DNA from: Acanthornis magna
Taxonomy: Eukaryota > Chordata > Aves > Passeriformes > Acanthizidae
Assembly: GCA_036785705.1 (NCBI GenBank)
Contig: JAWUZG010000084.1
Span: 7,251,001 to 7,315,000, forward strand
Reading direction: 5' to 3'
DNA: 64,000 nt
Position numbers and translations under genes: made by a program. The notes beneath the pieces were generated by a model. It was not told where the DNA came from. It made no database searches and worked only from the letters and a program-made list of their open reading frames with translations. Positions 13,060-27,000 of the stretch are shown here, in pieces (position 1 is the stretch's first letter; the number at the start of each line of letters is the position of its first letter).

Positions 13060-13410
13060 AATCTGCCGATCTGGGTGCAAACGAATTCCCTACGGAAAGC
13101 TCCTCACGCCTTTTGAAATGTGCTCACGTGCTGTATCGCCGCTAAGTCACTGTGCTGTCCCAATCAATGGCTTTTGAGCTCATTCGGAGGAACTCGAGAG
13201 CTTCCCAAGGAGCGGGAGCCGTCCGCGGCCGGGGCGGCGGTGCCGGCAGATGGAGCTGCAGGATCCCGATTGCTGAAGGGATTGCGCCATCGGTGTCGGG
13301 GGAGCAGGAGAGGCCTCGCTGTTCCCCTGGGGAGCTGCCGCTCGCCCTTTGCTCTGCCCGTGAACTTGCGTCGAGGAGTGAGTACGAGCGCAGCGCTTCT
13401 CGGGATTTGA
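13060..13410 (+). promoter_or_regulatory. Small isolated CpG-rich patch, candidate promoter/first exon (STK33 side)
   Basis: About 25 CpG dinucleotides fall within roughly 230 bp (13181-13410), while the surrounding DNA is AT-rich and nearly CpG-free. Near its end, GAGGA|GTGAGTACG (donor at 13378) is a strong 5' splice site on the plus strand. It lies between TRIM66 and STK33, both plus-strand genes, so the simplest reading is the promoter and untranslated first exon of STK33, or its remnant. It could also be an unrelated GC-rich patch or the promoter of a noncoding RNA. No ATG-led protein is recognisable. Confidence 0.45.
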
Positions 13411-13451
13411 GAAGTCAGGTTGTCTAAAAAAATTAAATTCGTGAAGTATTT

Positions 13452-14075
13452 TATGGAATGACGGAATGGTTTGGGTTGAGTGGGACCTTAAAGATCACCT
13501 GGTTTCCACCCCCCTACCATCTTCTACCAGGCCAGGCTGCTCAGAGCTCTGTCCAACCTGGCCTTGAGCACTTTGATGGATGGGGCACCCACAGCTTCTC
13601 TGGGCACCCTGTGCCAGGGCTTCACCACCCTCACAGGTAAGAATTTCTTCCTGATATCCAGCCTAAATCTACTCTCTTTCAGTTTAAAATCATTCCCCCC
13701 GTGTCCTGTTGCCTCATGCCTATGTAAACAATTTTCTGTCTTTCTTCTAGGCTCTCTTCAGGTACTGGTAGGCTTCAGTGAGGCCTGAAGCCTTCTCTTT
13801 TCCAGGCTGAGCAATCCAAATTCTCTCAGCCTTTCCTCACAGCAGAGCTGCTCCATCCCTCTGATCATTGTGGTGGTCTCTAGACTCAGTGCAACAGCTC
13901 CATGTCCTCCCTGTGCTGGGAACCAGAGCTGATGCAGCAGGTTGGGGTCTCAGTAGAGCAGGGCAGAGGGGCAGAATCCCCTCCCTCACCTGCTGCCCAC
14001 GGTGTTTCGGATGTAGCCCAGGGTTTCTGGGCTGAGAGCCCACCTTGTCGGGTCATGTCTGGTCTTCCATCCACC
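13452..14075 (-). mobile_element. CR1 LINE, 5'-truncated, inverted
   Basis: The plus strand reads as the reverse complement of the avian CR1 3' part. It starts at the 3' end of the element (GGAATGGTTTGGGTTGAGTG, GGGACCTTAAAGATCACCTG) and passes through CAACCTGGCCTTGAGCACTT, CTTCACCACCCTCACAGGTA and AGAATTTCTTCCTGATATCC. It ends near CCCAGGGTTTCTGGGCTGAG, where recognisable CR1 sequence fades. About 620 bp, so only the tail of ORF2 and the 3' region remain. Any reverse transcriptase frame is broken. Moderate divergence suggests a copy of intermediate age. Confidence 0.93.
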
Positions 14076-16701
14076 ATTTATTGCTGTGTGTCTCTGTCCA
14101 AACAATGCTTCCCAAATTTCACTCACTGCCAGTGACTCTGCAGCTCTTAGTGCCACATTATCACTGTCAGGGCAATTAGTTAAAGGTACTGGGACTTGAT
14201 ATGCCTATTCTGCACATCATGGAAAGTAGAAGTTTCTGTGCATCCATATTTAGGCTCTTACTGGAATCACACTACTGTATGATAAGAGACATAATTTTCT
14301 GTCTCAGGGAACCTCTTTCCTCTGTTGTTGCTGGGGCAGGGTGGCTGGTGACACTTAATCTGCTGTGTGTTTAGTGCCAGGCCTATCCAAAACAGAAATA
14401 GCTCTCTTTAGGCCCAAAAGGAGAGAGGCAGGTGTACTCACACACCACAGGATAAATATTTAGATAAATAGCAAGGATATCTAAAGCCCTATCTAAAGCT
14501 TTCCCATGGACTTTCTGTTAATACATACTTTTGCTGGATTCTGTTCAAAGCACAGCTAAGTAGCACAGAGCAGTCAGAGCTTTCTAAATTCCCCTTTCAG
14601 ATAAAGAAGTTTAGATGTCACATGTCAAATATAATGTGACCTCAGGGGTTTGAGTCTAGTCTTTAACAGGCATTTCTCACCCTTGAGAAAATGCCTGGCT
14701 TTTGAAACAATGCCTCCTTTCAAGAACTTTGGCTTAATATTATGGCATGAAGGTCAAGATTGTCTTGTACTGACTGAGGGGAACACAGCAGCTTTCACAG
14801 TGGCTCCTTTCTTCATATATGGCTTTTACTTGTGCTTAACATTTTGAACTAGAAAATGAAGAGAATGAGACAGTATCATTTTCTGTGTGAGGCTTTGATG
14901 TGTTTGTCTTTTAACCTCGCTATTGTTGTTGTATCGTCATAATACTGAATTCTTATTCTGCTATTAGCTGATGCCCTTTATTTGACAGGACTGTTTACTT
15001 TTGTTGGTCTTAAGTTTCTGGCAAGGTACACAGACAATTTCGACTTGAACCTTTCAGTGGAAGGACACAGAGACGATTCAGTGTGTGTCCTCTGTGCAGG
15101 TTACCAACGGAATAAACAAAGAAGGGACCTGTACAAGCCAGGTCAGCTCAACCCAGACACAATGAAGGTAAATTACAGAACAGGCAGGCTGGGAGCAGCC
15201 ACCAGAACGGCTGGAAGAGGTTATACTGAAGCCTCTCAGATCTGAATAGGGGTTGTAAAAGGAGCCTGCGAATTGTATGTGTGCAGTTGACCCCACAGGC
15301 GGTTAGCCAGCAGAGAGCTGTGTGGGGACAGTGGGGCAAATTCCCCTGGAAAAAACCGTGCTTAGATTAGATTACATGTCCTTGTCATCACCTACCCTGC
15401 GTGAAGTCCTTTCACTCTTGCCCTGGGTGACTCAGGTGGCTGTGCGAGCTGGCTCTGGCCTGCTTTCCTGGGGTGGGACAACCTCCCAGGAATAATGCAC
15501 TTATTCGCAGCTGTGGATTGGAACATGAATCTGCAATGTGGGTGTCTTAGAGGAGCCTGCGTTGCTCTTGATTCACAAGCCACGGTGGTCAAACAAGCAG
15601 TTTTTATTGATGTAGCTGGCATGTTATGTGTGACCTCTTCTACTGGAAGTGGCCTTTTCTCAGAGGTGCCTGAGTCACTCACTGTCACCTCAGGCTATGC
15701 TTGCTGTGATGTATTTTTTTTTTCTCAGACTGAAACTGAAGTAATTTGGAAAGGATGTCTGGAAGGACAAGAGAAAGATGGCTTAAGTAGTGGGGCTCTT
15801 CCCAAACTCTCAGGGATAGCAAATGTTGAGGAACTGAAGTATACTTTTTTTTTAAGTTGCTTTTTTGCCTGAAAGGAATTGCTTTTTATTAAATAAACCT
15901 TTGCAAAAGCTCTCTTAGCATTGGTACTTGTGGCCACAAGCCAAAACCAGAAATGAGTGTGCTATTCCTGAGTCACAGTAAAATTGTAATTGGGGTTTCC
16001 TCCCTGAGGCTCATTCTGTGCAAGGAAAAGTTCAGCACCCCTAAAGAAACGAGAACATGAGTGGTCAAATTTTAGTGGGAATGCCATGAAATGGTACCCA
16101 AAACAGGGAAAACCCCATTTTTTCCCTAAATCATCACAGAAGCCATTTTCACCTGTTTTCAGGTTATTCCAGGGCTCACAAATACAACCCCTTATCTTTA
16201 CATCTAGGAATTTCATAATCTTTCTTCAGGAAAAAAATAGTGTCAACTGCACTGGCATACAAGAAATGCATAATAATTTACCTGAGGAAGCTGATGCATC
16301 TGTTACCTAGTCCTTAAAAGCTCAGTTCGTAAATGGGTGAATATCTGAGATCTAACAGTAAACTTTGGTAAGGTAGCCAATCTATCTGAATTATGTTTCA
16401 AAGGCCTGTTTAATATGGTGATACCGAGAGCTGGGGAGAATGTCTTTAAGCCTGGCTTTTTAAATTTCTCTTCTTTAGGACCAATACTTTCTGAAATAAA
16501 CCTGGGGAGTCAATAGTAGGTTTGGTAGGAGATGCCAAGCTCTTAAAAACCCAGTGGGGAGAGGCCACTGGGGTGAGCCACTTCCAGTCAGCATGACCTG
16601 CAATTGAGTGCCCTGAGGTAATTGAGGGAGATTGTAGCACCTTCAGATTCCTATTTGATAATGTATAATGAGCAGAATAAAAGCTTTTTTTAAAATAGAG
16701 C

Positions 16702-16725
16702 TTTTTTTTTTTTTTTTTTTTTTTT
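16702..16725. repeat. T24 homopolymer
   Basis: Uninterrupted run of 24 T. Read on the minus strand it could be the poly(A) tail of a small retroposed sequence, but the adjacent DNA is not recognisable as one. Confidence 0.9.
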
Positions 16726-19700
16726 AACTGGAAAATAAAATATATTTCAGTCAGGTACTTCAGACATTGGTACCTATTAAAGAAGAATGAAAATATTTTT
16801 GGCATTGGAAGATTATTGGGAAATTTAGAAAAGAAAATGGATAGTTACTGCTTGAAGGCAGATTTTAATGTGCTGATCCCCAGAGGTGCTGCTTCTTGGG
16901 CTGGGAGCTGACTGCAGGCATGAGCACTGAGGTGATGTTTGCTTCCTCTTCAGTGGTGATTAACTTTGGGGAAACAAATGTAATTAGTTGAAGTACCTTA
17001 TATGTCATGTTCCTAGTGAGCATTTTAATTTAAGAGTAGTACTTGCATTTATTAGAAATACCTATATTTAAGATTATTGTTTTGTTGGGGTTTTTTCCCG
17101 TAGAAACTTATCTGGGTCTTAATAATTCTAACGCCAAGGATTAAGGTCTCTGCTCCAGGCAGGCCATGCAGTAGCTCCTGCTGTTCCACATCTCTCACAG
17201 AATTTTATGAATAAACAGAATGCCCAAATACACAGCACCAGGCATGGATTCACCTGCAGGATATGTCCTGTGTACAGGGAGAGCCTGTGCATGACGGGTG
17301 GATTTCCTGTATGCTTCTGAGTTTATTTATGTGTCAAAGGAGATTTATATGCCATGGCATTTGTTTCAATGGAGTTAAAAAATAATGAGTTAATTTATCT
17401 TAAAATGAATAAATTGTAAGTATCTAGAGTTTTCTGGCTTACCAGCTGTAGATTTTGGTATTCTCTCATATTTAACAGTCTATCTGTTTTCATTATGAAC
17501 TGAATTTGCAATAAAGTACAGGGTTTAATTTTGATAAAGTTATTATTGGGTAGTGTGCATCGCTAATTTTTTTCTGTTTGCCCATTATAATCCAGTTTAT
17601 CCAGAGATTGGAGAAAAGGTCATCTCAGTGTTACTTGACAGAAGTATAATGTGTTGGCAATATGAAATGCCAGCTTTCTAAATCAAGACATAAATAAGTC
17701 CTTTAACTTCACTGCTACTTTTCCACCTCTTTTGCAATAACTTAGCTATGTCCTGATTATATTGCAGGAAAAATATTCAAATTCTTTGATCAAATCTACT
17801 TCATTATTGTGCAGACCTTGATCCCATAAAGCCCTTGCATTCTTCACATAGAAGCTTTGTTTTGTTTTGTATTATTCATTTAATGACGGAAATAATGCTT
17901 TGCAGTCAGTTTATTTTGATATTCTGAAAGCAGTAAAGAGTGTCCATGTCAGGGCTGAGGCACAAAGGTTAGCTGCTGAGGCTGGCTCTCTTGCCATAGC
18001 TATTCTGGGGTTAAGATATGTACTGAATGTTCCAGATCTCTGATGTTATTCATAATTCTGGCGAGGGGAAAAAAAGTCAGTTAATTAAAAGTAAAGATTT
18101 TGAATTATGTAATAGTGTCACACAAGATGCGTGCAGTGAGTAGCTAGGATTGCATCTGAGCATTTTCCATCATTGAAAATGTGGCAGAGGCATTGTTCCT
18201 CAAAAGTAATATGCTCTTCCTGAAATGCATTATTTACCAGAAACGTGGGAGTTGTGGGGATTGGGGTTGGTGTGGCGGTGATTTTAATTCACCATCTGCC
18301 TCCCTAGACCCTAATAGCCTTTCATTTATTTCATACTCACTAGGGCTTAGAAAATGTTCAAGGTATTTAAAATATTATGTGGTTCAAAAAGAACTAGATA
18401 AAAGAAATTATAATTATTAAATATAGGCAGAATTACAGTGAAAAGTTTTTGAGTGCTTTCCAGGAGGATGCACAAGCTCAGACTTACCTGATCTATTTCC
18501 ACTTCTCTCCCTTCACAGTCTCTTTTTCTGAGCCATTTGGGAAGCTTCCCTATCTGCACATTGCTCTGTGAGGGGTAGGTGTGCCATCTGCATATTATGG
18601 TAAATTAGAGGATCCATCCATCTACCGTCTTAGATGAGTATGGCTTTCCTGCAGGAATTTGTTAAATTGTATAAATTTAATTTTCATATCCCGTCTGGAA
18701 TATTGAACAAAACTAATTTTATGACTGTAGGGTTTGAAAGCAGAAGGGGCAGTAAGCTAATATAATTAATCATTGTGTCATTGCTGCAGAATAATGGACT
18801 AATTCTCTTCCTAATTTCCAGTTACTTATCATTCGAAATCTCACAGGGAAAACAGCACTGTGTAGAAAGAACAGGGAACAACCAATTAAAGTAAGTGTTT
18901 TGTTTCATCATCTTAAGCAACTCTAACAGAACTGAGGAAACTCTGGTTGTGATTTATTAGTTGCATTTTTTGATATATTTTTTTCTAACACACAGTTAGA
19001 TATTTGCCTGAAGTGATTCATATGGAAAAAGTAATGAATTTCCCCATATTGACACATTTTTGTGCATCAAATTTGCATTTTTAGAAAAACAGTCAAGTAC
19101 ACAGAATAATTATCTTGAGTTAAAATGAACAAAACAAGCTCTCTAAAACTGTTTGTTAAAAATTTTAGATTTTTTTCATGTCAACTCTGAAAAATTAAAC
19201 CCCCCTGCAATTATAAAAATCCAGCCGTAATCTGACACTGGGTCCTAATTTGTGGCCTTGTAAACTGAATACTTATGTTTCACTTACAAGAATGTTTTGA
19301 ATATTTATTTTACAGCTGATCATTCTAAATGTAGCTACTACCTGTCACTCATTTTGGTGTGGGACTGTGGGCTCTACTAAGTCTTTGCAGGTCCAGGTTT
19401 GGACTGGCCCAACAAAGATGACCAATATCTCTGATATCTTCCTCTGGGTTTGGAATCTGGAAGCTTTTAGAGAGAATACCAAGGTGGTGAACGAGAAGGA
19501 ATGAATGAATGAGAGAATGAAGCACTAGGAAAAACTGGATCAGAGATAGAGCCTAAGGGAGGAGCTGTGAAAAAAAAAGCATCACGGAAATGACAGTGTG
19601 GAGCCCATAAAGATGCAGCTGAGTACGAGATGAGGTGATGGAATGGCAGATTGGGAATGGAGGAGGGAAGAGAAAGTTTTGGCACGCATGAGACAAGATT

Positions 19701-22700
19701 CTGTGGGATGGGTAGGACAGGAAGTGAATAGAGGAGGAAGATAATTTGGTGGCTTCTGTTGCTGCGCAGAGTTCAGCATCATTCCTGGCAGCTGGAAAGC
19801 ATTTGAAGGCTGAGCTTTCAACTAAAAATTCTCATTAAGCAGAGGCCCAGTAACCCTGTCTGAAAGGTTAGAGCAAAAACACCAAACAAGGCAGCATTTT
19901 CCCCACTGTTTTTTACATAAATACAGCAAATTGGACTGAACTTGGAGGAAATACTAACTTGAACCTTTTTATTTTCTTTTCTTGAAGTGGAATTCCGCAT
20001 GAACTGTTTGTTAGTTTGAAGTTTTATTAATTTGGAACAACTTTAGTCACTGCTGAACCCAAATGAGGATAACTAATTATTTGTCCATCTAAGTAGATGT
20101 AAAAAAAATTAAGATCAGTTTGTGGCAGTACTGTTTTCTGCATTTTTTGTTTTGATCCCACTTTTCATTTACCCTGCTCAGATTCCTTCCAGGCTCTTGT
20201 TTTGAATCATGTGGTGCTAAAACAGGGATTGTTTGGGTTTTCATCTAGCACCGACATCAGGCGTTTTTAAGAAAAAAGCTGGGAGATACATATAGAAATC
20301 GCCATGCAACAGTTCATGCCAGTTATGTTGTTAGCCAACTTAAACGCTGTACAAGCAAGCTTTTGGAGTTTAATTTTTGTTTTCCTCTGTCTGGAGAACA
20401 TGGTGTCAGGTGCCCACCTTTTATTTTAAGAATAGTCTCAAAGACTTGATTGTTCTTTGATCCTAATGCTGTGTTAAAGGTAGTTGAAAGTTATAAGGAG
20501 TTATGTATGCTGTGTCTTAATGAAATGCTTGTCTGAAATTGTACTGATAGCCTGCTGTGAAAAAATCAATTTGCCATCAGCAACTGAATGTACTTGATGC
20601 TCAATTTAGTTCACCCAACTATTTCGCGTTCTTTCCCTGTAGTAAAACAAAAGGGTCCTGAGAATTAATTACAATGTTAGCATCTGCTCGTGGCAGCTTT
20701 GCTGATATACTTGGTGGAATAAGATACTTAAGGCGGGAGTGAGATGGAGTGTAAAGTTTTTCCCACTGCCATTTCTTATGCAAATATCTTTTAAAGGACA
20801 GGCTCCTCTGGTGTTTCCTGTACTGTTTATTTTGGCGGCAGAGCACTCAGTTGTGTTTAAAACTAGAAAATACTAATTGCTTCCAAATAATTGTGTTATG
20901 TCACTTTTTCATCGTTGGTATTTCTATAACTATTGCTGGCTGCACAGTGGAGTGCTGTTTATCTGAATACTAGTAATAACATTTCTTAGTTTAAAGTAAA
21001 TGCCAAATATTTTGGGGGATCAGCAGATGAATGAGAAGTTGCTGAAATTGCAGGTTCCTGAGATTCCCAATGCTGAATCTTGTGTTAGTGTAATTCCAAC
21101 CTGCTGTGCCAAGCACACTGTGGAGCAGCCTTGAATGCTGGACAAGAATACCTTTTTCTTGTTCAAAATCTTCTTTAACAGGTTCACCTTTTTTAACATT
21201 AAAAATTGCCATTGTGCTCACATGCCAGTCTACACTGAGGTTTTATTGTGCTGAATATATAAACTGAGCTGAAATACAAGCACGCAAAATATCAGTAATT
21301 TGAGGATTTTAATATTTGATAATTTTTTATTTTAATGCATATTCAAGTAAATAAATCTCGGTCACTTGATCTAGAAGAAGGATCAGGTCATGTACTTTTT
21401 TTTCTGAAATATCACAAGGTATAAATTATCTTTCTTGGAATGCCTGAGGAAACATGATCTCTCAAATCCAAGATATTTTCATTATTTGTAAGTTGTCTGT
21501 AAGTTCTGTCACGTCAGATTTAAAATGTGTTCATCCACTTTACTGTATTTTGGAGAGGATCATCTTAGATTTCTGTGAGAGAGTGCTTGAAATTTATTCT
21601 TGTCATGGATGATTGCGATGCCTGAAATGGTGGTAGAGTTAATCCTGCCTGCATTGGAGAATGATTTCACTTCACATAATTATAATAAACTCCCTACGTT
21701 TGGTGAAGTAAGACCAGGTTCACTGTCTTGGGTAATCTGAACTGGGAAAATTATGGCCAGGACTAGTGGGAATTCTAAATGGTTTTGATATTTATTGTTC
21801 CATATACTCTGACAAGCTGGAAGCACAAATGGGAAAATTGTGTTTGCATGTCTGAAGGTGTAACACATCCTCCAAGCCTTCAGAAAATTTGCATGTGGCC
21901 TGTCGGGGGTGGGTTTTTGCTTGTGGGTTTGGAAATGCAAGTTTAACAGTATCCAAAGAAATACCACCCAAGCTTTCATTCGATTAAGCTTTTTCTTGAA
22001 GACCTTTCAATATTCATGATATCATTTGCTAATTTCAATCTTTTGTGTACATATATGTACACAGCATTACCATTAATGCTTCAGCTTTTATGTTGGATAC
22101 AATTTTTAATTTTCTGTCCATTATGTTGCCATGTACCAAATGCTTTTAATTTCTTAACTCATAAAAATGTCATTGAAGCAGTGCCTGACACTGGTCAGGT
22201 GCAGTGGTAATTAATACCAAAGCGAAAGAAAAAAATATAAATTAAATATTTAATAAACTACTCTTATAAAACTGCAGCAATATAGTGTGACATTTAATAT
22301 GCACACCTGCATATCTTGGTTCTTCTTTCCTCTAAAATTTTAACTGAGGGTTCAAAGAGTTTTTCCTTGTTCCCCATTGGCTCAGCAACTGAAGAGCATT
22401 TCTGTATTTTGTAGATATGCTTTATTAGAACATCATATGGCATGAAATTTAAACTCTCTGCATGTATAACAGTTTTTGAAAGAATATTTCCTGCTCCTCC
22501 AGAGAAAACTCATCCTCTAAATAATTATTTTTGTATTTACTTATAAAGCACATTTTTATTAGGATAAAAGTGATATTCCTTTATAAAAATAAGGTGGTTA
22601 TTTATTAAAATTGTTGTTGGGAATGTTTATTATCACTTTAGATATGAACAGATACTTGGGTAAATTGAAAACTAGTGTTTTTTATGATTCTTGAATATAA

Positions 22701-24028
22701 TTCCAATTGAGGTATATGCTTCATATGTTGTTTGACAGTATTGAGGGGAGGAAAAGGTAGAAACCTCTTTTATCATTCTGTAACTTGATGGTACATCATA
22801 ATTGTTATCTTGAAAATGCATTTTGCATATTCTCACTGTAAGTCCTCCAAACCAATTTTTTTCTATGTTAGCTTTGGTCCACGAGGTGTGCAAAATCTTC
22901 TGATCTCCATTCCTTGCATTTAGGTGAGAAATAATTGTCAGAAAGAAGTGGGGGTTTTTTGAATATGTCAACAAAACAGAAATGGGAATTTGTATGTGCT
23001 TTCACTTTAATAAGAAGGGAAACAATTAATAAATATTTTTGATGTGGGAAAAATATTCATAATAGCTTAATATTTAATACAGTTGGGAGGAAAACTGTGG
23101 GTTTTGTACACCACTTAATTTCTCTAGAAATTGAAATGTCTTCATCTGGAGAAGCTGCTGGAGAAGCAGCCTATTTTGTGTCTAGCATTTTTCACTAGAG
23201 ATACTAATTAGCGATAGCTAACAAATGATGCTGTTATGCATTAATACTCGGAAGTGCGTCCAGGATGGATGGATCCACACTGGATGCATCACTGAAACTG
23301 GGGACACCTGCTCTCAGAGCTCTGGGCAAGATACCAAATGCAGAAATGGTATTGAAACAACGTCTATAGATGTAGTTTTAATGTCATTCAAAATAGATAT
23401 TTTAGTGGATTTTTTCAAAGTAAGTATCCTTTGTGTGGTTGTCTACACTGCTTGGAATTGGACTTGATCATTCAGATTGTGCCAGGTACAAGCTCCAGTG
23501 AAGGGGTGAGGGTGTAGGTGTAAAGACTATTGTCTTTACCTGTGTTTGGTGTCAGTGAAATATGGAATATTTTGCTATACTAACTTCAGTTTAAGGTAGG
23601 CCAGTTTTCAAGCCAGATCTTTGCCGTGATTGACTCCTTACTGCACTTGTTTATCTCTGTGGCAAGAAGATCTTTCCTCCAGCTTTGAAGGGCCTTCATC
23701 TCTTATCTTTCCTTGATTTGTGGCAGCTGGATACATCACATTGCAACCCTCACCTTCTTTTATGGTTGCAGAAGGGTTTTAAGTCCACCTTAAAATGCTT
23801 CAGGAACTGAACTCCTGTGTGTAGTTAAAAACATAAATTCAACAGAGTTCCTTCTTTCAAATAACCCCGTCTCTGTTGGCCATGGCTGGACAAAGTCTCC
23901 TTTCTTCTGTGCTCATACTAGTCCAGCACATAAATTTTACAGACGTTAATTTGTTTTCCTAAATTTTACTACAGTAATCGATTATAAAATCAAACTAAAG
24001 TTATTATTTATGAGGTTACAGTACAGTT

Positions 24029-24062
24029 GCTGATTTTTTCATGCTGCTGATTTTTTCATGCT
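24029..24062. repeat. Exact 17-bp tandem duplication
   Basis: GCTGATTTTTTCATGCT occurs twice in direct succession with no mismatch, so the duplication is recent. Confidence 0.95.
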
Positions 24063-27000
24063 ACCAGAAACCCAAGAAAATGGACTTTTTATTTGTGGAG
24101 TGGTATTTTGTTGTTGTTTTCTTGTTTGTTGGCTGCTTTGCACTGAAACAATGTTTTCATCTGCTTCCTTACCCAAGGCAGAAACGTCTTGATTTGAACT
24201 TGTCTAATTTCTCACGTTTTTAGCATGTAGGTGTAGAAAGGCTACAGGGTTTTATTGTAGATGATTTCTCTTTTTCATGTACTGTCTGCCAAGCCAAAAG
24301 TTTAGAGGGAAGGTAGGAAATTATATTAGAAAAAATCTTTAATAAACCATCACAACAGGAACTTGTATTTTATTGGAGGCTATTCCATTGCCATAGCCCA
24401 ATGCCTAAGATAAATATTTATGTAAGAGGGTGGTTTTTACTCGCATATCTTATTTCACTTATATTAGTTTTTTTAACTAAGGAAACAATTTCATGTTCTT
24501 TGTACAGCAGTCTGTGCAAAAATTCTGAAATAGCTTGTGTTGTAACTGAAAAACATTCAGGGGTCTTCCAAATGAAGGAGTTTGGAACAAGTGCATTAAA
24601 TTTGATGGCAGGCAATCTTTAAGGAGGAATGTAGACAGTTGTATTGGATGGGAAAAGTAAAGTAACTGTAAGAATTAACTTTTGATATTTCTCTTCAGTA
24701 AATAACTATCTTATAGCAGTACACATAATTCACTTGCCCCTGTTTGTATTCTTAATTTTGATAGATTCCTGCACTTTACGACTGTTGGAATTGCATGTTG
24801 ATGGCAGTAAAAATGAATGACATTTAATTTAGTACCACTGAGTTTTCATTTTCAAGGAATATCTTAAGTAAAATGCACAAATGTGATATACTCTGGAAGA
24901 TCCTAGGAACAGTTTTCTCTACCCTTTTCCCCCTTTCCAATCTTCGGGAGCCAATCTTTGGTGTTATAGATGTTATTTTGAGATTTTCGCATAAAGTAGA
25001 TAGCTGAGCATGTGTTTGTGTGCACTCAACCATGTGCATTCCTGGGAAATTTTTTATTTAATGTAAGAGAGAAATTGGTACCTTCCCAGTTCATGATAAC
25101 AAAGTATGGAATTAAGGAATACATACACTTGATTGTGGCAGAAGACCAAGCACAGAAGAGCAGCAATGAAAGCAAGACAGCAGGGTTAACATAACTTTAG
25201 GGAGAAAGGCCTGTTTGGTTGCTTACCTTTTTCTTCTTAATATAATTACCTCATTTGTGACTTTGCATTAAAATCTGCCTCACTGTCATGTAGAGAATTA
25301 ATTTTTAATTAGTGCTACCTTCAGTGCATTTTCACAGGCACAGTGAAATCTGTAATTACTTGCAATTTTATAATTCATTTTAAATACATAATGATATAGC
25401 TATTTACCTGTGTAGTATATGTACTAGTATATAACTTCATACACCACAGAATGCTCTCTTTTGGCAGGCCCATGTTTAGCTGATATTTGATTTCATTTTT
25501 TAATGATAAACCTTAGATAGCTTTTAAAATTCAGGTTTTTGTAAGTACTGAGAGACTGAACTGTTTTGATTAGTACCAGACAGGTTGAAGGCTGGCTTTA
25601 CATGTTTAAGCTGGCTTTATACATGTTATAGTTTTCATTATTAAAGCTTTAATACTTAGAATACCAAGTATTAGCACACAGAACACCAAGAGATTTTTCA
25701 GCAATCGTGTCTAAAGCACTTTCTCTTTTATATTTACTAGGCAAATTGAATGGGAAAACTGTTGAACTGGATGCCATGACTTGCAAATTGATTCCCATCT
25801 CAATGGTAAAATCAGTAAACATTTGTTCTGAAAGAAAAGAATATTGATGATTTCTGAATATAAATTCTAACATGTCTTTGTACAGTGGCCTCCACTTTTC
25901 ATCTGAGGTCACAGCATTTTTAATAAAAGATAGGTTGGTCCTCTCTAGACTATTAAAGAAAGTAAATGTAGAATAAAGATGCCACCTTGTGCATGAACTA
26001 AATGATGCAATAGATGATTCAAAATGTTTAACAAATAGATTCTATGCATTTGTGACTGGCTGCTGGAAATTGAGCTTAAACATTTAGAATTATTTTTGAA
26101 ACTTACATTTGTGAATTTTTTGTGAAGTATCTAAATAACTGCAGTTGGACCATTCTGTTATTAAGTGTCAAATGACTGCTGAAAATCCTGCTTGCAATCA
26201 CTACATGATTTTGGCATCAAATTCAATGTATTGTTCCTAATGTATTAAGCACAATTTTAATGCTTTCATCCTAAACTGATTGGGTAACAAAAACAAATCA
26301 AACAAAGAGATTCTGTAAATATTCCCTGTTTGAAAACAGAATGGTGATGCATTCAGATTCCTGTGCTGGAATTCCCTCTACATTTCCAGACGAACACATT
26401 GCATGTATTAATTTGTCATTCTTAACTACATGTCATGGATTTCTTTCAGCACTCAATGAAACACCAGGTGTCTACAGACCTTGGTGCCATGGTTTTGCAT
26501 CATCTTTGCCTTGGGCAGGTTTATATAGAGTGTTCTGGATTTTTAGGACATTATTTCAATGTTTTTTGACTCATTCAGTGGTAATGGCATCTCATAGCTG
26601 CTCTATATGGGGAACACAACTGAGAGAAATGGTACTAATACATTTATTCTTGTATAGATTTTTGGAGATTCATTCATTTTGGATTTTGCTTTGGAAAATC
26701 CATGTTTGCTGTGCACCCTGGGTTTTTTGCATAAGAATCTTAAAACTCTTCAGGATTGCTTAAGCTTGTTGGGGCATCATGAGTCTTTGATGTGGCTGGG
26801 AAGTCACATCACATAAGGAACACTTCTTAGTGTTAAGAGTTTTTTAAAAGTATTCACATGACCTCAGATGTAGGCAAGAAAGAACCTAATGTGGGTTTTA
26901 CCAAGACTGGTGTCAGGTTGTTATGCAAGCCAGCCACACATTTCCTGGGAAAAGGTGCAATGTTTTGATATTATTTTTCATCTCACAGTCTATGAATGAG

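Noticed and set aside
13564..13788. Open frames inside the CR1 block
   Set aside because: They read the antisense strand of the LINE and are not genes.
26341..26763. 140-codon open frame on the plus strand
   Set aside because: Trp/Phe/His-rich translation with no domain, no splice context and no similarity I recognise. Likely chance in AT-rich DNA.
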